Source: Xestospongia muta
Lineage: Eukaryota > Porifera > Demospongiae > Haplosclerida > Petrosiidae
Direction: 5' to 3'
Assembly: GCA_963693285.1 (NCBI GenBank)
Contig: OY848923.1
Span: 4,991,609 to 5,055,608, forward strand
Length of the DNA: 64,000 nucleotides
Shown: positions 1 through 11,967 of the stretch, one piece after another
Numbering within the stretch: the stretch's first letter is position 1
How the letters are laid out: the number at the start of each line of letters is the position of its first letter
Made by a program: the position numbers and the translations under genes
The notes under the pieces: generated by a model
Told to the model about the DNA's origin: nothing
What the model saw: only the letters and a program-made list of their open reading frames with translations
Databases searched by the model: none

Positions 1-1790
1 TCTATATATGACAATATTGCTCTACAATATGGAGCAGTGTACTTTAGATTGCACAGTGGTGGTACTTTTGAGTTTGGTAACTGCATTATATACAACAATA
101 TTGCTCTACAATATGGAGCAGTGTACTTTAGATTGCACAGAGGTGGTACTTTTGAGTTTGGTAACTGCATTATATACAACAATATTGCTCTACAATATGG
201 AGTAGTGTACTTTAGATTGCACAGATGAAGGAGTTGGTAGAATTGAGTATCATAACTGCACTATATACAATAATAATGCTCAAAATGATGGAGGAGGAGT
301 GTATATTGATTTCTATGAAGGAAGAAGTAGAGTTGAGTTTTGTAACTGTAGAATACTCAAAAATATTGCATAACTCAGATCAGGACTGTATCTTCATTCT
401 CTTCATGCTACTTCGACATCAAGTAGCTTCTACTTTCAGAATGTTCTATTTCATTTCAATAAAGCAACCAATAACCTGGCTGTATACAGAAAAATATATC
501 AATCTGCTGTGGTATTATTCAACATTGCTAATGTTATATTTGAAGTTAGTAATCATAACCCAAGTGGTTTAGTGTGTTTCAATAGCCAAATAACATTTAA
601 TGGGGATAGCATATTTTTAAACAATTCTGGCATTTATGGTGGAGCCATTGCTTTGCATGAGTCTTCCCGATTATTACTAAATGAACATACCAACAAAACT
701 GTGAACATATCATTTTTCAATAATTTTGCCAGTGTGTCAGGTGGAGGAATCTTTGTATCACAAGTAGTTGATGTAAAAAAAGCACTGATTGTTCCTTTGA
801 AGTTATTCCTCATCGTTCTTACTATAATTCTAGTGCTGTGTTTTATTTTGTCAACAATACAGCTGCCATATCAGGTGACATACTATATGGTAGTAATGTC
901 GACAAATGTTATAAAGATGTTAAGTTTAAAACCCTTTTTCACTACCCTCAACAGACAGGTCTATCAAAAGTGTTGTAATATTTTGTACTAAGACAATCCC
1001 AATAACTTATTAGTCGATCTTTACAATAGTTCAGTTCTCTTTTCTCTATAATGTAAAAATCAGTTCACATGGTCTCACAATAATTAATTAGGTCATAATA
1101 ATAAATGAAATAATGATAAATTAATAAATGAATAAACAATAAGTCCAAATCCGTACAAGTGTCAACAGATCCTATAAAAGTTTTTTTGTGAATTGAATAA
1201 ACAAAATTGTTCTATTAACAACATCAATATAACTGCAATACCTGGGATTGATATTAATATATCGCTAGCTACTGTTGGTACAAAGAAGGGCTTAACAGAG
1301 GGTGTGATTAAATTGACATGATCAGATAGCTCAAGGGGGGCAAATTAGACTGAATGCACAGTGTACCAATATTATCTTTAAGACAAATCTTTTATTAATC
1401 ACAGCACAGGTATATGCCACACTTCAAAGTTAAACAATTGAGTCCTGTCCACATGGGTTTATGTTTGGAAAGGACACTTGTGTTTGCAGGTCTGAATTAA
1501 ATTTATCTTCAATAACTTGTGATATTAACACTCAAAATATAACAACACATGGTAACCATGTGGATTGGTTATAAAAACGACTCAGACTGTCTTACTGTAC
1601 ATCAAAACTGCCCCTTTGACTATTGTAGTGATGGAAATATTCAATTTAAAGTTATCTTTCCCGATCCACAGTATCTTCTTTACAAAAGGTCTGGAATACT
1701 ATTTCATTATTTCGCTTAAGTTTAAAATTATACCATATATTGACTATTGTTTAGGGCTAGTTTGAAACAAGATAAAATGGATATGCTACT
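1..1790 (+). pseudogene. Broken beta-helix repeat surface protein, 5' end outside window
   Basis: Reading frame 1 is open from the window edge to the TGA at 226. It encodes 28-residue repeats of the form NCIIYNNIALQYGAVYF, typical of a right-handed parallel beta-helix. The frame then shifts: 224-371 continues the repeat (HNCTIYNNNAQNDGGGVY) before a stop, 509-775 continues it (IYGGAIALHESS, FNNFASVSGGGIFV), and after an A-run near 777 another frame gives AAISGDILYGSNVDKCY up to a stop near 985. At 1447-1720 two more frames encode a Cys-rich tail (CPHGFMFGKDTCVC, then DCLTVHQNCPFDYCSDGNI). Order and spacing match one large secreted or membrane beta-helix protein that has collected at least four frame breaks. 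I associate this protein style with sponges but know no named function. Some breaks could be unrecognised introns. Confidence 0.6.
13..223 (+). repeat. 84-bp tandem repeat, about 2.5 copies
   Basis: Copies start at 13, 97 and 181 and are almost identical. The unit is 28 codons, so it keeps the beta-helix frame. The last copy runs into the frame break at about 224. Confidence 0.85.
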
Positions 1791-2569
1791 CTTTCTCAAT
1801 AAAAGTATAAACTAAAAATTCAACAATCAATAAACGTATTAATATAAAGTATTAAATCACTATTATTGAAACAAATATTTTGATCATGTTAGCATTTCTA
1901 ACAACATAGCCAAATCTTATATTTAAATAACACAATCAATAAGTTACCTTATTGTTCTTGAGAAAAAAATAATTTGTAGACAAAAATCTGCTGTAACTTT
2001 GATTTAAAAGCAATTTTATTACACAGGTAGTGCTGTTTGTAAACTCTCTAAATAAAAACCATTTCCTTACAAAAATAATAAAATCAACTAACCACTACTT
2101 TTAAACTTCTATATTGGCACTGGTGTTCGAACTTTGTGGGTGCATGTGCAATATGTATTGTAACACCCACAAACTATCTATATGCATGCATGCATACGAC
2201 TACTCCATTTTTCATGCTACTTTGGAAGATTAAATAAATAGGCTTTAAAAATATGAATGGATTTATGATGATATAACACACATTCTCACATCATATATGA
2301 AAATGTAGAAAAGCCTAAGTTATGAACCACATATAATTAACACATGGACATTCTTGTGATTAATAGGAAGGATACTAAATTCTATTATACAATATATGAA
2401 TATTGTAGAAACATAGAAAGGATTAACAAAATGCATTTTACATAATTCAACAGAAGACTACAGCGCATTCACACTTGAAGACTAACATTATGAATACTTA
2501 TTGAAAGTTGTGAAAATGAATTTGCTGAATGCTGCATTGTAATTATCATGATGAAGAGACAAAAGGCAT
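1791..2569. other. A+T-rich stretch without a recognisable gene
   Basis: No coding signal is seen on either strand. The only structure noticed is a short hairpin with 10-bp arms TTTGTGGGTG (2133-2142) and CACCCACAAA (2164-2173). Confidence 0.6.
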
Positions 2570-3712
2570 ATAAAATAACGAGGTTTTATAATCGTCTAAT
2601 AAATGTAACATAGTAAGTTGAAACATGCTAGTTGAAGTATCCAATGAAGTAGAAGACACATTCCCTTTGGCCATTTTCTCATATAGCTATGGTGAAACAC
2701 TGTAGCATGGTTTATTAGCCAGGCTATCGAAAGTCAGCCTAGAAAACAGTAAGAAAGCAAATGGTAACAAACATTTATAATATTGAACAGACTTTGTCCT
2801 TCCCAATATATATCTCTTTTATGCAATGTTTTGATGATGGTAAAGCTTATGGAAAAAAATATCAACTGAAAAAAAGCTGATATCATTTGATAATAGATAA
2901 CAAAGACTTATATACATACATGTAGCCGTGAATTTTTTGAAAGTGACTACTTCTATGCAAAATGTTTCATATAATTTCAGAGTGTTCATACCATGCAAGT
3001 TATTTCTGTTGGATTTGGGTGAAGTAAATCCTCCACATTGTTATGTCTGACATGACAAGTAACATATCCTATTCAATTGTTTTAGAATCTTTGTTACCAG
3101 TACTAAACAGACTCCTTTTCTTTATGGTATGGCTTTTGTCTACATAAAATGAACAATAAATGTAATGAACTGACTATATTGTAATGACAAGGTTTAAATT
3201 TCTTTGAGTACATGAAAAAGGTACTGGAATAAAATATTAGACTCTGTCTACAAATTTTATTCACTAAATCATAATTGGAACTTATAGCCTTGCAAATGAG
3301 GGAGGGGGATACAAGTCCAACTTGAAAGCTCCACAGAAGCTCTGATATATGGAAGCATTAAGTATTTGCCAATTATAAATCCAATTAACTACCCAGATAT
3401 AATTATTTAGTCAAAAATAATTATGTACACCAGGCAGGGTAATGATAATATTACTACTCTATAGTCTACTGCAAGTAAATTTAATATAAAATATTAGTGT
3501 GTATTGTAGACTATAACTTGTCCTCATAATCTTGTACATGTATTTCTAATTTAAATTTACCTTTAAAACAAGGTTGCTGACGTAAACTGCTTGTATAAGC
3601 ATCAACTAGAGGTCTCAAGGCAATGTGCTGATTTAGCAACAACAAGTCAGATATCGTGACTGCTTCTTATCAATTATATGAACACAGAACTCTAAATAAA
3701 CACCAATTCGTT

Positions 3713-3935
3713 TTATGAAATCAGAGGACCTGGACATAGATGTGTATCACAAACAGCACTGATAAGTTTGTTACCTTCAGAAAACTTATTGTACATTGTA
3801 CCACACATATCTTGAGCAGTTACTTCATATAAAGAATCTGTTAGTGTGATGATTTCAATAGGAATAACAAGTGTTAACCCACATACATCTAGGGATAACT
3901 TGTGCTCTTTAAAAATGTCATTAATCCTAACAAAG
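3713..3935 (-). other. Possible Cys-rich exon in D1 copy A, function unknown
   Basis: On the minus strand a pyrimidine-rich acceptor (TTTCTTTGTTAG) precedes an open stretch of about 70 codons. It carries cysteines in VCGLTLVIPIEI, QDMCGTMYNKF, AVCDTHLCPG, then a stop. The Cys spacing suggests a secreted or extracellular fragment. The duplicate at about 8873-9090 differs by a one-base deletion in the T-run after the acceptor, which shifts its frame, so at least that copy is broken. No family recognised. Confidence 0.3.
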
Positions 3936-4311
3936 AAAGAATGTATTAAATGTATTATAAAAGAATGTATCATTATATTATTACTAATCTATTATACAAG
4001 AAAAAAGTTATTGTACCTTTTTATGAAAACTTGCTGATGTAGTCAAAATTTACTGACTACTGTCATAACTCATCACCACCAGCTTTGAGATATAACCTCA
4101 TTAGGTAAAATGTTATAGACAAGTACAAGTACTATATTACATTTATACATATAATATATATACTCCATTCAGGTAGAATTTGACATTTGAATCAATATAT
4201 TTTTATCTAAAAACATATGTTAGTGAGAAATGGTTTTAATTATTTAACATACTTTGAAATAGTGTTTAAAATATCTAAAATCTACTAATAATGTGCTACT
4301 ATATATATACA

Positions 4312-4393
4312 GTTCAAAAAAGAATGAGCCGAGGATCAACAGTACTCTTAGTACATCATAGTTAGCACACCTATGATGCTCCAGACGACACCC
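4312..4393. mobile_element. Truncated MITE-like element (copy A)
   Basis: Left end TTCAAAAAAGAATGAG and about 80 bp of interior match the complete element at 9465-9606. The right end is missing because copy A breaks off at 4393. Confidence 0.55.
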
Positions 4394-4425
4394 TAAACCC
4401 TAACATTAAAAGCCTAAACCCTAAC
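4391..4425. repeat. Interstitial telomere-like repeats
   Basis: CCCTAAACCCTAAC (4391-4404) and CCTAAACCCTAAC (4413-4425) are separated by ATTAAAAG. They sit exactly at the join between duplication block D1 and the 28-bp minisatellite. Two imperfect CCCTAA units per copy is short, so telomeric origin is only a possibility. Confidence 0.5.
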
Positions 4426-4792
4426 ATTAAAAGACAATAGACAGGACAGGTACATTAAAAGACAGTAGACAGTACAGTTACATTAAATGACAGTAGACAG
4501 GACACAACAAAAGGCAGTAGACAGGAAGTTACATTAAAAGACAGTAGACAGGACATAAAATTAAAGACAGTGGACAGGACAGTTAATTAGGAGACTGTAG
4601 ACAGGAAATTACATTAGAATACACTGGGCAGGAGTTACATTAAATACAGTAGAGAGGACAGTAGACAGGACAGTTTTACATTATGACACAGCAAACATGG
4701 CAGTTATATTAAAACACAATAGACACGACAGTTACATTATGACACAACAAACATGACAGTTACATTAAAACACATTCGAGAGGGCAGTTACA
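4426..4792. repeat. 28-bp minisatellite (ACAGTAGACAGG family), D2 copy A
   Basis: About 13 degenerate copies of a unit around GACAGTAGACAGGACAG plus TTACATTAAAA. The same array is present at 13565-13905 with the same sequence of variant units, showing that it was duplicated as a block. Confidence 0.85.
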
Positions 4793-5336
4793 ATGGGATG
4801 CTGTAGACATAATAAAAATAAAGGAGACAGGGTTACTTACATTATAATGATGATTAAAATAAGGGATATAATAGGCCATAAATATGAGAGATCTATATGC
4901 TGTAATGCTCTACACAAAACAAGTGCAAGAGAAGAGGAATTGTCTGAACATCACGAGCTAATACTAATACAAAAGTAGACATAAGGAGGATAAACAGGCT
5001 TGTACTAAATAAAGAGACTTGATTGATTTTATTCAGACTTGCTACATTGTACTAAAAATGCTGGTTTCAAAAGTGTATAATATTACAGGGAAAAATGCCA
5101 GACTTAGTTAGGATCCTAATGCACTAAATAAAGGCTAAATGAAGAAGAAACTAAAACTGACTAAAGCTCACTGAATACAAAAGTTAAATAGGACAAACTA
5201 GCTATACTAACACACATGGAGTACTGTTACTCTGACCGTATTTGTTACTACTGTCCTCCACTTTTTTGTAGCCACGAACAGCTTGTCTCAGTATTTCCTG
5301 CAGAGAACACCATCAGAATCACTCGACAACATGACT

Positions 5337-5697
5337 CCAGGTCTTTCTTCTTGTCTTGCTAACAGCCCTGCAGAAGTAACGTCCTGACAGAGAGGTTCTA
5401 GGTCTTTCTTCTTGCTAACAGCCCTGCAGAGGTAACGTCCTGACAGAGAGGTTCCAGGTCGTTCTTCTTGTCTTTCTAACAGCCCTGCAGAAGTAACGTC
5501 CTGACAGAAAGGTTCCAGGTCTTTCTTCTTGTCTTGCTAACAGCCCTGCACAAGTAACGTCCTGACAGAGAGGTTCCAAGTCTTTCTTCTTGTCTTGCTA
5601 ACAGCCATGCACAAGTAACGTCCTGACAGAGAGGTTCCAGGTCTTTCTTCTTCTCTCGCTAACAGCCCTGCAGAAGTAACGTTCTGACAGAGAGGTG
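5337..5697. repeat. Tandem array of about 60-bp units, 6 copies
   Basis: Six copies of a 56-62 bp unit containing TCTTTCTTCTTGTCTTGCTAA and CAGCCCTGCAGAAGTAACG. The unit length is not a multiple of three overall, so the minus-strand open frame through it is probably accidental. The duplicate at 14403-14703 has five copies. Confidence 0.85.
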
Positions 5698-5760
5698 GCT
5701 AAAATGAAGTAAGAGCGTCTAAGTTTATTACTTTCTAGTAAAAAATTGGCGGTACTATGG

Positions 5761-5879
5761 CTGCTAGTCGAACTGAGCATGCTCAGTTGGTCATCGTGAT
5801 CGCGCCATGATAGTAAGGGCTGTTAGTCGAACTGAGCATGCTCAGTTGATCATCGTGATCGCGCCATGATAGTAACAAC
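5761..5879. promoter_or_regulatory. Tandem 59-bp unit with perfect 18-bp palindrome, promoter-like
   Basis: AACTGAGCATGCTCAGTT is a perfect palindrome at 5771-5788 and again at 5830-5847. Each copy is followed by a CpG-containing TCATCGTGATCGCGCCATGA. The motif is G+C-rich against an A+T-rich background and conserved once at 14778-14795. A core-promoter or factor-binding role is inference; no transcription unit could be tied to it. Confidence 0.35.
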
Positions 5880-6705
5880 AATGTAACTTCCTATATAATA
5901 TCAAGTACACAAAGAACATTGTCTTTCTGAATGTAAGTTTATTAATGACACATATACCAAGCCCTGCCTTTGTATTGCAGCATATCATTATCTTGTTACA
6001 ATGGGTGGAATTACTGCCTAGCATTTGGACCAATTGAGGAATTATGCCGGTAGACCATATTTATTAAGTATCCTTCCCAATAAACAATATAAACATTTAT
6101 CCATAACATTAGTTGAAACAGTAAATATATAAAATCACATCAATACAACATACTGATTAATTTTAACATAAATAAAATCAAAAGTTATAAATCAGTACCA
6201 TTGATGTAAACATTTCTAATTTACAGTTATCTTTGTAGAATGTGCAGTAGTCAATGACCAAGATCACCATATATTAAGTCTATGAAGTTGACTTTCTTTA
6301 ACCTATATATATATATCATCTAAAAGTATAATGAGAGGATGTCGACTTAATAATTGTTGAGCAGTAGTTCCAATAAAGTCACAGGATCAAGGACAAAAAT
6401 GTCAGATATCACATACCTCCATTATAAGCTAATACTGATACGATAGATAATATACTGTGCTTTAATCTGTACAAATAGTTTTGTCATGTAAATGGTGTTA
6501 ATAAAAAAATAATTAAGTTATATTTTAACAGCTATTCTCACTTACATTTCATGTAATAAGTCAAGGGGATATGACAAAAATCACTCTCTTAGCAGCCATT
6601 TTATTGTGGGGGTGTCAACAGAAGCATTAGCCCCACCTTATTACACCACGTGGCTAGGACATGACTTGCTGCACCAAACATGAATCATGGCTGCATGTAG
6701 AGCAA

Positions 6706-7100
6706 TGGGCAGGAATGGGCAGGAATTACTATTGCCATAACATATGACCAAGAAAGAACTAGACATGTCTGTACCCCAAATTAATTGACTGGATTTACTA
6801 GATCTAATATGAAACAAATATTGAAATATTTATTTTGCCACTAATAATTTTATACTCATTAATAATAATTTTTGAGGTGATCATAATTATAGTAACTGCT
6901 AAATCACAATTGTTTGCAAGTTGTTTGAGCATCAGTAGAACTAAATACATTATCACATATTGTTTCCCATTTTACATTACAGTAGACTTCAACATGTCCT
7001 TGATTAGAATAACTGCCTCATTGAAGCTATATCAAACCAGGGAAAGGATTACTGTTCCAGATCCTAGTTGTATCTGTTGCAAAATGATGAGTATTGAGGA
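6706..7100 (-). pseudogene. Decayed SRCR domain exons, D3 copy A
   Basis: Minus-strand translation gives GHVEVYCNVKWETICDN followed by FSSTDAQTTCKQL. These are the hallmarks of the first half of a scavenger receptor cysteine-rich domain. A TGA stands where the relative at 23,400 has GGA (LQ-stop-GSYS against LQGGSF), and another stop follows CKQL. Further along, 6720-6800 resembles the second half of the domain. The intact sibling was probably an extracellular receptor with tandem SRCR domains. Confidence 0.55.
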
Positions 7101-7256
7101 AATATTACAGCAGCAAACAGTGGCATCATAACAGTTAGTATTATTACATCCTCTATCAATGACAGTAGAGAAAGAGATAGTCAGTATTCAATAGTTGAGG
7201 TCATCCATTGTCATAGAAAGACTATCGGTGCAATATAACTAGACAGAAAACTTAAA

Positions 7257-7482
7257 CTAACTATTGTTAAGCCTAGATATATCTAACCTCAATAATCCAG
7301 CTCTAAAATAACTTGATGATCCAGTATATCCCAATTGATGACAGATGATGTTAGCTTCAGTAGAGTTGTAGTAGAAATCATAACAGATATTATCCCATGC
7401 TTTATTGTAATAGACCCTCACAATACCATAGTAATATGATGATAAGGTATACCAATTACTGTATAGGATAATAGCACCATTT
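7257..7482 (-). pseudogene. SRCR domain exon, D3 copy A
   Basis: The minus strand encodes VRVYYNKAWDNICYDFYYN then STEANIICHQLGYTGSSS, the first half of an SRCR domain with the expected WxxICxDF and VxCxQLG signatures. A plausible acceptor (TTGCTAG) lies at 7483. This exon is open, unlike the decayed SRCR piece downstream, so it is listed as part of a broken gene. It is nearly identical to 17397-17622. Confidence 0.6.
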
Positions 7483-7761
7483 CTAGCAATGTAATTTAGA
7501 TGAAAATAAAGCAAAATCCTTTAATGCAAGCGAAAGGAACTAACTTCAATATTTTAGTCAATATACATAGATGTATTACTATTGTCTGTAAAGCCTAATG
7601 GATAAATTATTCAAGCTAAGTTAAAAAATTCAAGATAAACATCTGTTATACCTGAAATAAGCTACAATGAAGAAAACTGTAATTTGTTTATTAGAAAGTT
7701 TGAAGTTAGAAGTCCTGTAAGCTAAAGGAGGTATTATACATATTTTTATATATTTATATAT

Positions 7762-9548
7762 TATAAAATAATGAGGTTCTATAATGGTCTAATAAGTGTA
7801 GCATAGTAAGTTGAAACATGCTGGTTGAATTGTCTAATGAAGTAGTAGACACATTTCCTTTAGCCATTTTCTCATATAGTTATGATAAAACACTGTAGCA
7901 TGGTTTATTAGCCAGGCTACCGAAAGTCAGCCTAGAAAACAGTAAGAAAACGTATGGTAACAACTTTATCCTTGCCAATATATGTCTCTTTTATACAACT
8001 TTTTGATGATGGTAAAGTTAATGGAAAACATAGCAACTGAAAAAACTGATATAATGTAATAGTTGACAAAGACTTATATACATACATGTAGCTGTGAATT
8101 TTTGAAAGTGACTACTTCTGTGCAAAATGTTTTATATAATTTCAAAGTATTCATACCATGTAAGCTATTTCTGTTGGATTTGGGTGAAATAAATCTCCAC
8201 ATTGTTATGTCTTACATGACAAGTAACACATCTTCAATTGTTTTAGAATCTTTTGTTCTCGGTACTAGACAGACTCCTTTTTTTTACATGGTATGGCTTT
8301 TGTCTACATAAAAATGAACAATAAATGTAATGAACTGACTATATTGTAATGACAAGGTTTAAATCTCTATGAGTGCCTGAAAAAGGTTCTGGAATAAAAT
8401 ATTAGACTCTGTCTACAAATTTTATTCACTAAAGCATAATAGGAACTTATAGCCTTGCAAATGAGGGAGGGGGATACAAGTCCAACTTGAAAGCTCCACA
8501 GCAGCTCTGATATATAGTATTTGACAATTATGAATCCAATTAACTACCCAGATATAATTATTTAGTCAAAAATAATTTTGTACACCAGGCAAGGTAATGA
8601 TAACATTACTACTCTATAGTCTACTGCAAATAAATTTAATATAAAATATTAGTGTGTATTGTAGACTATAACTTGTTCTCATAATCTTGTACATGTATTC
8701 CTAATTTAAATTTACCTTTAAAACAATGTTGCTGACGTAAACTGCTTGTGTAAGCATTAAAGAGGTCTCAAGGTAATGTGTTGATTTAGCAACAACAAGT
8801 CGGATATCATGACTGGTTCTTATTAATTATATGAGCACAGAACTCTAAATAAACAGCAATTCCTTTTACAAAATCAGAGGACCTGGACATTGATGTGTAT
8901 CACAAACAGCACTGATAAGTTTGTTACCTTCAGAACACTTATTGTACATTGTACCACACACATCTTGAGCAGTTACTTCATATAAAGAATCTGTTAGTGT
9001 GATGATCTCAATAGGAATAACAAGTGTTAACCCACATACATCTAGGGATAACTTGTGCTCTTTAAAATTTCACTAATCCTAACAAAGAAAGAATGTATTA
9101 AATCTATTATGAAAGAATGTATCATTATATTATTATTACTAATCTATTATACAAGGAAAAAGTTATTGTACCTTTTTATGAAAACTTGCTGATGTAGTCA
9201 AAATTTACTGACTACTGTCATAACTCATCACCACCAGCTTTGAGATATAACCTTATTTGGTAAAATGTTATAGAAAATACAAGTACTATATTACATTTAT
9301 ACATATAATATATATGCTCCATTTAGGCAGAATTTGAAATTTGAGTCAATATTTTTTTATCTAAAAACATATGTTAGTGAGAAATGGTTTTAATTATTTA
9401 ACATACTTTGAAATAGTGTTCAAAATATCTAAAATCTACTAATAATGTGCTACTATATATATACAGTTCAAAAAAGAATGAGCCGAGGATCAACAGTACT
9501 CTTAGTACATCATAGTTAGCACACCTATGATGCTCCAGACGACACCAC
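7762..9548. repeat. Segmental duplication block D1, copy B
   Basis: Second copy of 2570-4393. It begins 26 bp after the end of D3 copy A, so the D1-D2-D3 unit is tandem. It contains the frameshifted counterpart of the Cys-rich exon at about 8873-9090. Confidence 0.85.
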
Positions 9549-9606
9549 GTGGAGGTGGTACTGTATTGCCGTCCCCCCACCCTACCACCTCTCATTCTTT
9601 TTTAAA
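9465..9606. mobile_element. MITE-like inverted-repeat element, complete copy
   Basis: Terminal inverted repeats TTCAAAAAAGAATGAG at the left and CTCATTCTTTTTTAA at the right flank about 110 bp with no coding capacity. The G+C-rich interior contrasts with the surroundings. Target-site duplication not resolved. The left part also occurs at 4312-4393. Confidence 0.5.
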
Positions 9607-9770
9607 TGGCCTAATATGGTTAAAAATAGTTTTAATGGCCTAATATGCTCAAAATATATTTAATGCCTATTATGCTCAAAATATATTTTTAATGGTCTAA
9701 TATGCTCAAAATATATTTTTAATGACCTATCATGCTTAATTATTCTAATGACCTATCATGCTCAAAATAA
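9605..9770. repeat. Short tandem repeat, about 36-bp unit
   Basis: Around five degenerate copies of AATGGCCTAATATGCTCAAA plus an ATATATTTTT tail. Confidence 0.8.
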
Positions 9771-10022
9771 AAATCATACAAACACAAATAAAACTGACCT
9801 TACCATACCCTTATAAAGGACAATTTTATGAAGACACACAAAATGAATACTGTAGTCCTGTAGTACACACGAATAAATATAATTTGTTTGACAATGTGGA
9901 CTAGGGGCATTCCTAAATATTACACAAGGGTCTGCAATTGATTGCAAAGGACAAGAGGTTTCCTACAAATAATACAGTGAATAGGTTAGAGAATGCAAAA
10001 GTGTAGAAGGGTTTGATTATAC

Positions 10023-11310
10023 TACGACACAGTACATAGGACAGTGCATTACAACACAGTAGACAGGACAGTTACTAAAGGACACAGTAGATGGGACAAT
10101 TATATTAGGACACAGTAGTTGAGACAGTTACGTCATGACACAGTAGGTGTCACAGTTACATTATGACACAATAGACAGATGAGTTATATTACGACACAGT
10201 AGAGCATAGGAGAATTATATCAGGTTACGGGTTACAGTTTACAGAACAGGACACAGTAGACAGATAAGTTACAATATGACACAGTTGATGAGAGAATTAT
10301 ATCAGGTTACAGGTTACAGAATGGATACAATAGAACACAGTAGATGGGAGAATTATATCAGGTTATAGGTTACAGAATGGTTACAATAGGACACAGTAGA
10401 TGAGAGAATTACATTAGGACACAGTAGATGGGACAATTGTATTAGAACACAGTGGTTGAGACAATAAAGTTTATAATAAAGTTATAACACAGTAGATGGA
10501 AAAATTACCATAGGACACAATAGACAGGTGAGTTACATTATGACACAGTAGATGAGAGAATTATATCAGGTTACAGGTTACAGAATGGTTACAGTAAGAC
10601 ACAGTAGATGAGAGAATTATATTAGGACACAGTAGATGAAACAAGTGTATTAAAACGCAGTGGTTGAGACAATTAAGTTATAACACAGTAGATGGGTAAA
10701 TTACGTAGGACACAGTAGACAGGTGAGTTACAATATGACACAGTTGATGGGAGAATTATATCAAGTTATAGGTTACAGAATGGTTACAATAGGACACAGT
10801 AGATGAGAGAATTATATTAGGACACAATAGATGGGACAATTGTATTAGAAAACAATGGTTGAGACAATAAAGTTATAATAAAGTTATAACACAGTAGATA
10901 GGAAAATTATGTTAGGACACAATAGACAGGTGTGTTACATTAGGACACAGTAGATGGGGGAATTATATCAGGTTACAGGTTACAGAATGGTTACAGTAAG
11001 ACACAGTAGATGAGAGAATTATATTAGGACACAGTAGATGGAACAAGTGTATTAAAACACAATGGTTGAGATAATTATGTTATGACACAGTAGATGGCAA
11101 AGTTACAATAGGACACAGTAGATGAGAGAATTATATTAGGACACAGTAGATGGGACAATTGTATTAGAACACAATGGTTGAGATAATTATGTTATGACAC
11201 AGTAGATGGGACCATTATGTTAGGACACAGAAGACAAGTGAGTTACATTATGACACAGTAGATGGAACTGTTACATTAGGACACAGTAGATGAGAGGATG
11301 CATTAGGGTA
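10023..11310. repeat. 28-bp minisatellite with higher-order organisation
   Basis: About 45 copies of a unit related to GGACACAGTAGATGGGACA plus ATTATATTA. Variants recur in order: an AGGTGAGTTAC variant appears near 10257, 10525, 10721, 10927 and 11233, each time near an ATCAGGTTACAGGTTACAGA variant, giving composite units of roughly 200-300 bp. No open frame runs through it. Confidence 0.85.
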
Positions 11311-11412
11311 TAGATTATAAATATATAGAGGATGCTATTAGGTTATAGATTAGTGAACTCTTGCCCACTGAGTGAGCTCTAAAGGCCAGGTTCTATATAG
11401 TACATGCACCAG

Positions 11413-11967
11413 ACCTATGCTATAGGCTTTTAATAGGAATGCTAAATCATAAAATTATTTGTGCACTTCAAGGCTCATTCCATATTCTAAGCATGTAAAC
11501 TTCTCTCCTTTTCATGGGCAGTAACCTATGCTATAGGCTTTTATTAGGAATGCTAAGTCATCAAATTATACGTGCACCTCAAGGCTCATTCCATATTCTG
11601 AACATGTAAACTTCTCTCCTTTTTGTATGCAGTAACTTATGCTATAGGCTTTTAATAGGAATGCTAAGTCATCAAATTATATGTGCATTTCAAGGCTCAT
11701 TCCATATTCTAAGCATGTAAACTTCTCTCCTTTTCATATGCAGTAACTTATGCTATAGGCTTTTAATAGGAATGCTAAGTCATCAAATTATATGTGCATT
11801 TCAAGGCTCATTCCATATTCTAAGCATGTAAACTTCTCTCCTTTTCGTATGCAGTAACCTATACTATTGGCTTTTAATAGGAATGCTAAGTCATCAAATT
11901 ATATGTGCACTTCAAGGCTTATTCCATATTCTAAGCATGTAAACTTCTCTCCTTTTCATAGGCAGTA
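11413..11967. repeat. 111-bp tandem repeat, 5 copies
   Basis: Copies start at 11413, 11524, 11635, 11746 and 11857, each exactly 111 bp apart, beginning ACCTATGCTATAGGCTTTTA and ending with a CTTCTCTCCTTTTCAT stretch. Copies differ by a few substitutions. The regular length suggests recent unequal exchange. Confidence 0.9.

Larger units (their letters stand above)
2570..4393. repeat. Segmental duplication block D1, copy A
   Basis: Nearly collinear with 7762-9548, with small indels and scattered substitutions. The match starts at the AACGAGGTTTTATAATCG / AATGAGGTTCTATAATGG pair. It ends inside a small inverted-repeat element at CTCCAGACGACACC, where copy A switches abruptly to minisatellite sequence. 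Confidence 0.85.
4440..6690. repeat. Segmental duplication block D2, copy A
   Basis: Collinear with 13565-15656, including the minisatellite, the 60-bp array, the palindromic motif and the flanking A+T-rich sequence. It ends at GGCTGCATGTAGAGCA, where copy A jumps directly into block D3. Confidence 0.85.
6706..7735. repeat. Segmental duplication block D3, copy A
   Basis: Collinear with 16852-17960, starting at CAATGGGCAGGAATT. It carries the decayed SRCR exons. Copy A lacks one short stretch (equivalent to about 17825-17890) that is present in copy B. Confidence 0.85.

Noticed and set aside
4793..4978. Plus-strand 61-codon frame after the minisatellite
   Set aside because: The start is lost in the duplicate (about 13905-14045) and there is no motif or codon signal.
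5598..5780. Minus-strand 60-codon frame through the 60-bp array (also 14605-14829)
   Set aside because: Unit length varies (56-62 bp), so the frame is not kept between repeats; low-complexity translation.
8063..8311. Plus-strand 82-codon frame in D1 copy B
   Set aside because: The duplicate at 2910-3150 carries frame-changing indels, as expected for non-coding sequence.
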